From Syntrophorhabdales bacterium (GTDB lineage: Bacteria; Desulfobacterota; Syntrophorhabdia; Syntrophorhabdales; WCHB1-27): 33,119 nt of DNA. The DNA is taken from contig DATKNH010000006.1 in the NCBI GenBank assembly GCA_035541455.1, forward strand, positions 1 through 33,119, written 5' to 3'. Each line of letters opens with the position of its first letter. Position 1 is the stretch's first letter. Positions 31,051-33,119 of this stretch are shown here, one piece after another. Both the position numbers and the translations under genes were made by a program. Below the pieces are notes generated by a model. That model searched no databases. It saw only the letters and a program-made list of their open reading frames with translations, and was not told the DNA's origin.

Positions 31051-32231
31051 TTTCTGACCGGCAATAGCAGCAATAACGACACTACGGAAGCTGACGCTGC
31101 GAGGGCAAAGGCATAATAGTAATTCCCGCTCGCATCTATGGTCCAGCCGCTAAGAACAGGAGCGATTACTGATCCCACTCCATGGAAGAGAGTCCAGATT
31201 CCAATAATGCTTCCGGAATACCTCCCGGGGAATAGATCGCGTGCAGAGGCCGCATAGACCGCCCAGAGGGTTCCATATCCTATGCCGAATAGAGCCGAGA
31301 ATATCCACAAAACGGACAACTCACGCGCGTACGCCATCCCGAATGACCCGGAAGCTACCAGCAGTCCGCACAGCATCATAATCCTGATCCTGCCTGTTCT
31401 GTCCGAGATATGTGCCAGAATCAGTTTGCCCGTTGCACCTGCTGCTGCCACCACGAATAAAAGGCCAGTGGCAGAGGCGTAGGGTATCATCAATCTCTGC
31501 GTTGCATAGGTGACGAGAAACGTGAATGGAATAATTACTGAGAAGCTGATGAACAGGTAAGACAAACCGATCAAATAGAATCGTGTGTCCCGGAAAATTT
31601 GGCTATAGGATCCATGAGCGGAACCCTCTACCCTTTGCGCATTTGCCGGATTGAAAGCAGCGGCTTCAGTCTCCGGGCGACTCTTTATCAGAAAGAAATT
31701 CATGGCTGCCACAACCAATGCGGTCACACCAAGACATAGCCAGACCGTTCTCCAATCATGATCTCTGATAATGACCGGGACCAGAATGCTCCAACAGCCG
31801 ATACCTGCCGTGGTTCCAAGATCTACAAACGAAAGAGCAATACCTCTCCTCTTAGGGCTGACCCACCTCATCACGACCGCAACCACCGGTGCCCAGCATG
31901 CGGAATGGCCTATTCCTGTAATGGCGAAAAAGATGGATGCCTGAACGACCGAGGAAGATACTGACATAAGGCACGCACCTGCACCGAGAATTGCCACAAA
32001 CACCGAAAGAATAATCTTTGCGTCAAACCTGTCTACAAGAATACCAACCACTGGCGAAAGCATTGTAGCTGCAATAAAATAGGAGGCAAAAATAACTCCA
32101 GCCTGTGCTTTCGATATGTTAAGTGCAGACAACATGTACGGCAGAATCAATCCGTAGCCAAATCTGATAGCAAACGCGGCGAAAAGTGTAAAAAAGCCGG
32201 CAGTAATTATAGCTACAACACGCTTTGACAT
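31047..32231 (-). CDS. MFS transporter, oxalate/formate antiporter-like (OFA) group
   Basis: A 394-residue, 12-helix major facilitator. The loop 2-3 signature GILVDRFDAKIILS, the motif WVSPKRRGIALSFVDLG in the first half and GKLILAHISDRTGRIRIM in the second half are typical, with a long polar central loop (RPETEAAAFNPANAQRVEGSAHG). OFA-type members carry mono- and dicarboxylates; the exact substrate is open. The ATG at 32231 has an AGG-type site upstream, while a TTG at 32240 would add three residues. The stop codon lies at the edge of repeat copy 2, and the residues just before it (LPVRK) are still compatible with a normal C-terminus. An imperfect dyad GGTGTTGATAACAACC (about 32249-32264) upstream may be an operator. 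Confidence 0.9.
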   Translation of the reverse strand: MSKRVVAIITAGFFTLFAAFAIRFGYGLILPYMLSALNISKAQAGVIFASYFIAATMLSPVVGILVDRFDAKIILSVFVAILGAGACLMSVSSSVVQASIFFAITGIGHSACWAPVVAVVMRWVSPKRRGIALSFVDLGTTAGIGCWSILVPVIIRDHDWRTVWLCLGVTALVVAAMNFFLIKSRPETEAAAFNPANAQRVEGSAHGSYSQIFRDTRFYLIGLSYLFISFSVIIPFTFLVTYATQRLMIPYASATGLLFVVAAAGATGKLILAHISDRTGRIRIMMLCGLLVASGSFGMAYARELSVLWIFSALFGIGYGTLWAVYAASARDLFPGRYSGSIIGIWTLFHGVGSVIAPVLSGWTIDASGNYYYAFALAASASVVSLLLLLPVRK

Positions 32232-32323
32232 TCTATCCAACCTGTAAGGGTGTTGATAACAACCAAATCAGCGGTCGCTGAAGAACATCCGCCGCATTGC
32301 CTTCTCGGGCCAGTCCTCAACCA

Positions 32324-32701
32324 CTAGACTTTCCCATCGATAACAACATGCTCGACAGTGAAGAACGCCGAGGACGCTTCCAAGTCGAGGAATTTTGCTT
32401 CGTCCTCAATAAACATCACGCGCAATTTCTGACCTTCGGGTGAATTGATGGCCGCGAGGAAATCTTCTTCCGACTGCCACCATATCTCGCCAACCCCGTC
32501 ATACGCCTCCACTGTCCCTCGAGATTTTCGAATATTTTCATTGAGCGGCGAATCGATGGTATGGCTCTGTACATAACGCACTGCCCTGTAGGTGTCTGCA
32601 AACTCCTTGAATAAGGGACCGTGATGATTGAGCCAATACTCTTGAAACTCGGCCCGTGACATCTTCGGGTGACGCTTTGCACACATGACAAATTTGATCA
32701 T
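32324..32701 (-). CDS. EthD-domain protein
   Basis: A 125-residue protein of the EthD/dimeric alpha-beta barrel group. It begins MIKFVMCAKRHPKMSRAEFQEYWLNHHGPL, the family hallmark, and ends with VEHVVIDGK. EthD proteins are small, often dimeric, and found with degradation of ethers, aromatics and polyketides, mostly with unknown chemistry. AGGAG eight bases before the ATG at 32701 selects this start over longer frames to 32788. It follows the MazF gene by 79 bp and precedes the MFS gene by 92 bp on the same strand, but no shared pathway is evident. Confidence 0.85.
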   Translation of the reverse strand: MIKFVMCAKRHPKMSRAEFQEYWLNHHGPLFKEFADTYRAVRYVQSHTIDSPLNENIRKSRGTVEAYDGVGEIWWQSEEDFLAAINSPEGQKLRVMFIEDEAKFLDLEASSAFFTVEHVVIDGKV

Positions 32702-32780
32702 ATGTTCAACTCCTTCTGGGTCCAACAAAAAGCTCACCGGGAGGCGGGCGCCTTGGCTGGCGATCCGCTGCATGGCATGG

Positions 32781-33116
32781 TTACGCAATGATCTCGGTTA
32801 GGCCCTCGACCACCTGGACCATTTCTTCCTGAGAAACCTTACCCAGGAGCCTTCCAATTCTCTCCGCGGAGAGGGTTCGAATTTGACTGATCTTAACCCA
32901 TGACCGTTTTGGTAGATTTACTCCTCTCAACTCAAGAGTCAAAGGGAAACCCGCCTTCTGGGGCTGGCTTGTGATAGTCACAGCTATGACCGTTCCCGAC
33001 CGCTCATTAAAGATATCGTGGCTGAGGATCAAAACCGGGCGCAGTCCGGCTTGCTCCCTGCCTCTTGTCGGGTTTAGGTCCGCCCATCGGATCTCGCCCC
33101 TCAATATTCTGGCCAT
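32781..33116 (-). CDS. MazF/PemK-family endoribonuclease toxin
   Basis: A 111-residue MazF-type toxin that cleaves RNA at short sequences. The family pattern is GEIRWADLNPTRGREQAGLRPVLILS with the conserved Arg-Pro-Val, then VIAVTITSQ and the closing SWVKISQIRTLSAERIGRLLG. The length is normal. The antitoxin usually lies directly upstream, which here is beyond the right edge, so its presence cannot be judged. The ATG at 33116 leaves only three bases before the window ends. Confidence 0.9.
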   Translation of the reverse strand: MARILRGEIRWADLNPTRGREQAGLRPVLILSHDIFNERSGTVIAVTITSQPQKAGFPLTLELRGVNLPKRSWVKISQIRTLSAERIGRLLGKVSQEEMVQVVEGLTEIIA

Positions 33117-33119
33117 TGG

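Noticed and set aside
30817-31116. 99-residue open frame through repeat copy 2, and related frames at 19766-20146 and 19995-20273
   Set aside because: The frames resemble each other only because they translate the same 202-bp repeat in different registers; there are no start signals. This similarity is what exposed the repeat.
1-33119. CRISPR array, tRNA or rRNA genes, insertion sequence transposase
   Set aside because: I saw no regularly spaced repeats, no cloverleaf-like segments and no transposase motifs anywhere in the window.

Overview
The window looks like chromosomal DNA of an anaerobic, syntroph-like deltaproteobacterium (Desulfobacterota, possibly Syntrophorhabdus or a relative). 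This is inferred from gene content, not from a marker gene: no rRNA, tRNA or ribosomal protein gene is present. The pointers are a very long multi-PAS hybrid sensor kinase, an orphan molybdopterin oxidoreductase, an old-yellow-enzyme-type reductase, a fused ADP-forming acyl-CoA synthetase next to a DRTGG 'phosphotransacetylase-family' protein, a Bug/TctC binding protein, and a Tat-exported C_GCAxxG_C_C protein with two haem c motifs. Genes sit on both strands in short directons with good Shine-Dalgarno sequences.

Left part (1-9.5 kb): the 3' part of an unrecognised gene with an apparent frameshift near base 72; a 1408-residue hybrid kinase (Cache, HAMP, five PAS, HisKA, HATPase, REC); a tandem pair of isoprenylcysteine-methyltransferase-like membrane proteins whose last 14 codons are nearly identical; a decayed carboxymuconolactone-decarboxylase fragment; methylglyoxal synthase (mgsA) followed by a small membrane histidine kinase; and a seven-cysteine small protein.

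Middle (9.5-19.4 kb): a minus-strand run of molybdopterin oxidoreductase, a YgiB-like lipoprotein, a YgiC/glutathionylspermidine-synthase-like ATP-grasp protein and a membrane protein. Divergent from it is an NADH:flavin oxidoreductase. It converges with a 56-residue FmdB-type zinc ribbon gene, which lies downstream of EamA transporter and DUF885 genes. Then come the Tat/haem C_GCAxxG protein and a hypothetical gene.

Right part (19.4-33.1 kb): a T4 gp19-type tail-tube homologue with an N-terminal membrane anchor lies downstream of a phospholipase D-superfamily protein on the same strand. A 202-bp repeat separates them, and an inverted second copy lies 11 kb away. Next come the Bug receptor, the ADP-forming acyl-CoA synthetase and the DRTGG protein, plausibly for carboxylic acid uptake and activation. 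They are followed by an operon of two lipoproteins and a coiled-coil protein, a small exported protein behind a near-perfect sigma-54 promoter, exonuclease III, a retropepsin-like protease, an OFA-type MFS transporter, an EthD-domain protein and a MazF toxin at the edge.

The best candidate for something undescribed is the membrane-anchored tail-tube homologue with its phospholipase-D neighbour. No sheath, baseplate, VgrG or AAA ATPase gene accompanies them here. Second are the 202-bp repeat family and the lipoprotein/coiled-coil operon.
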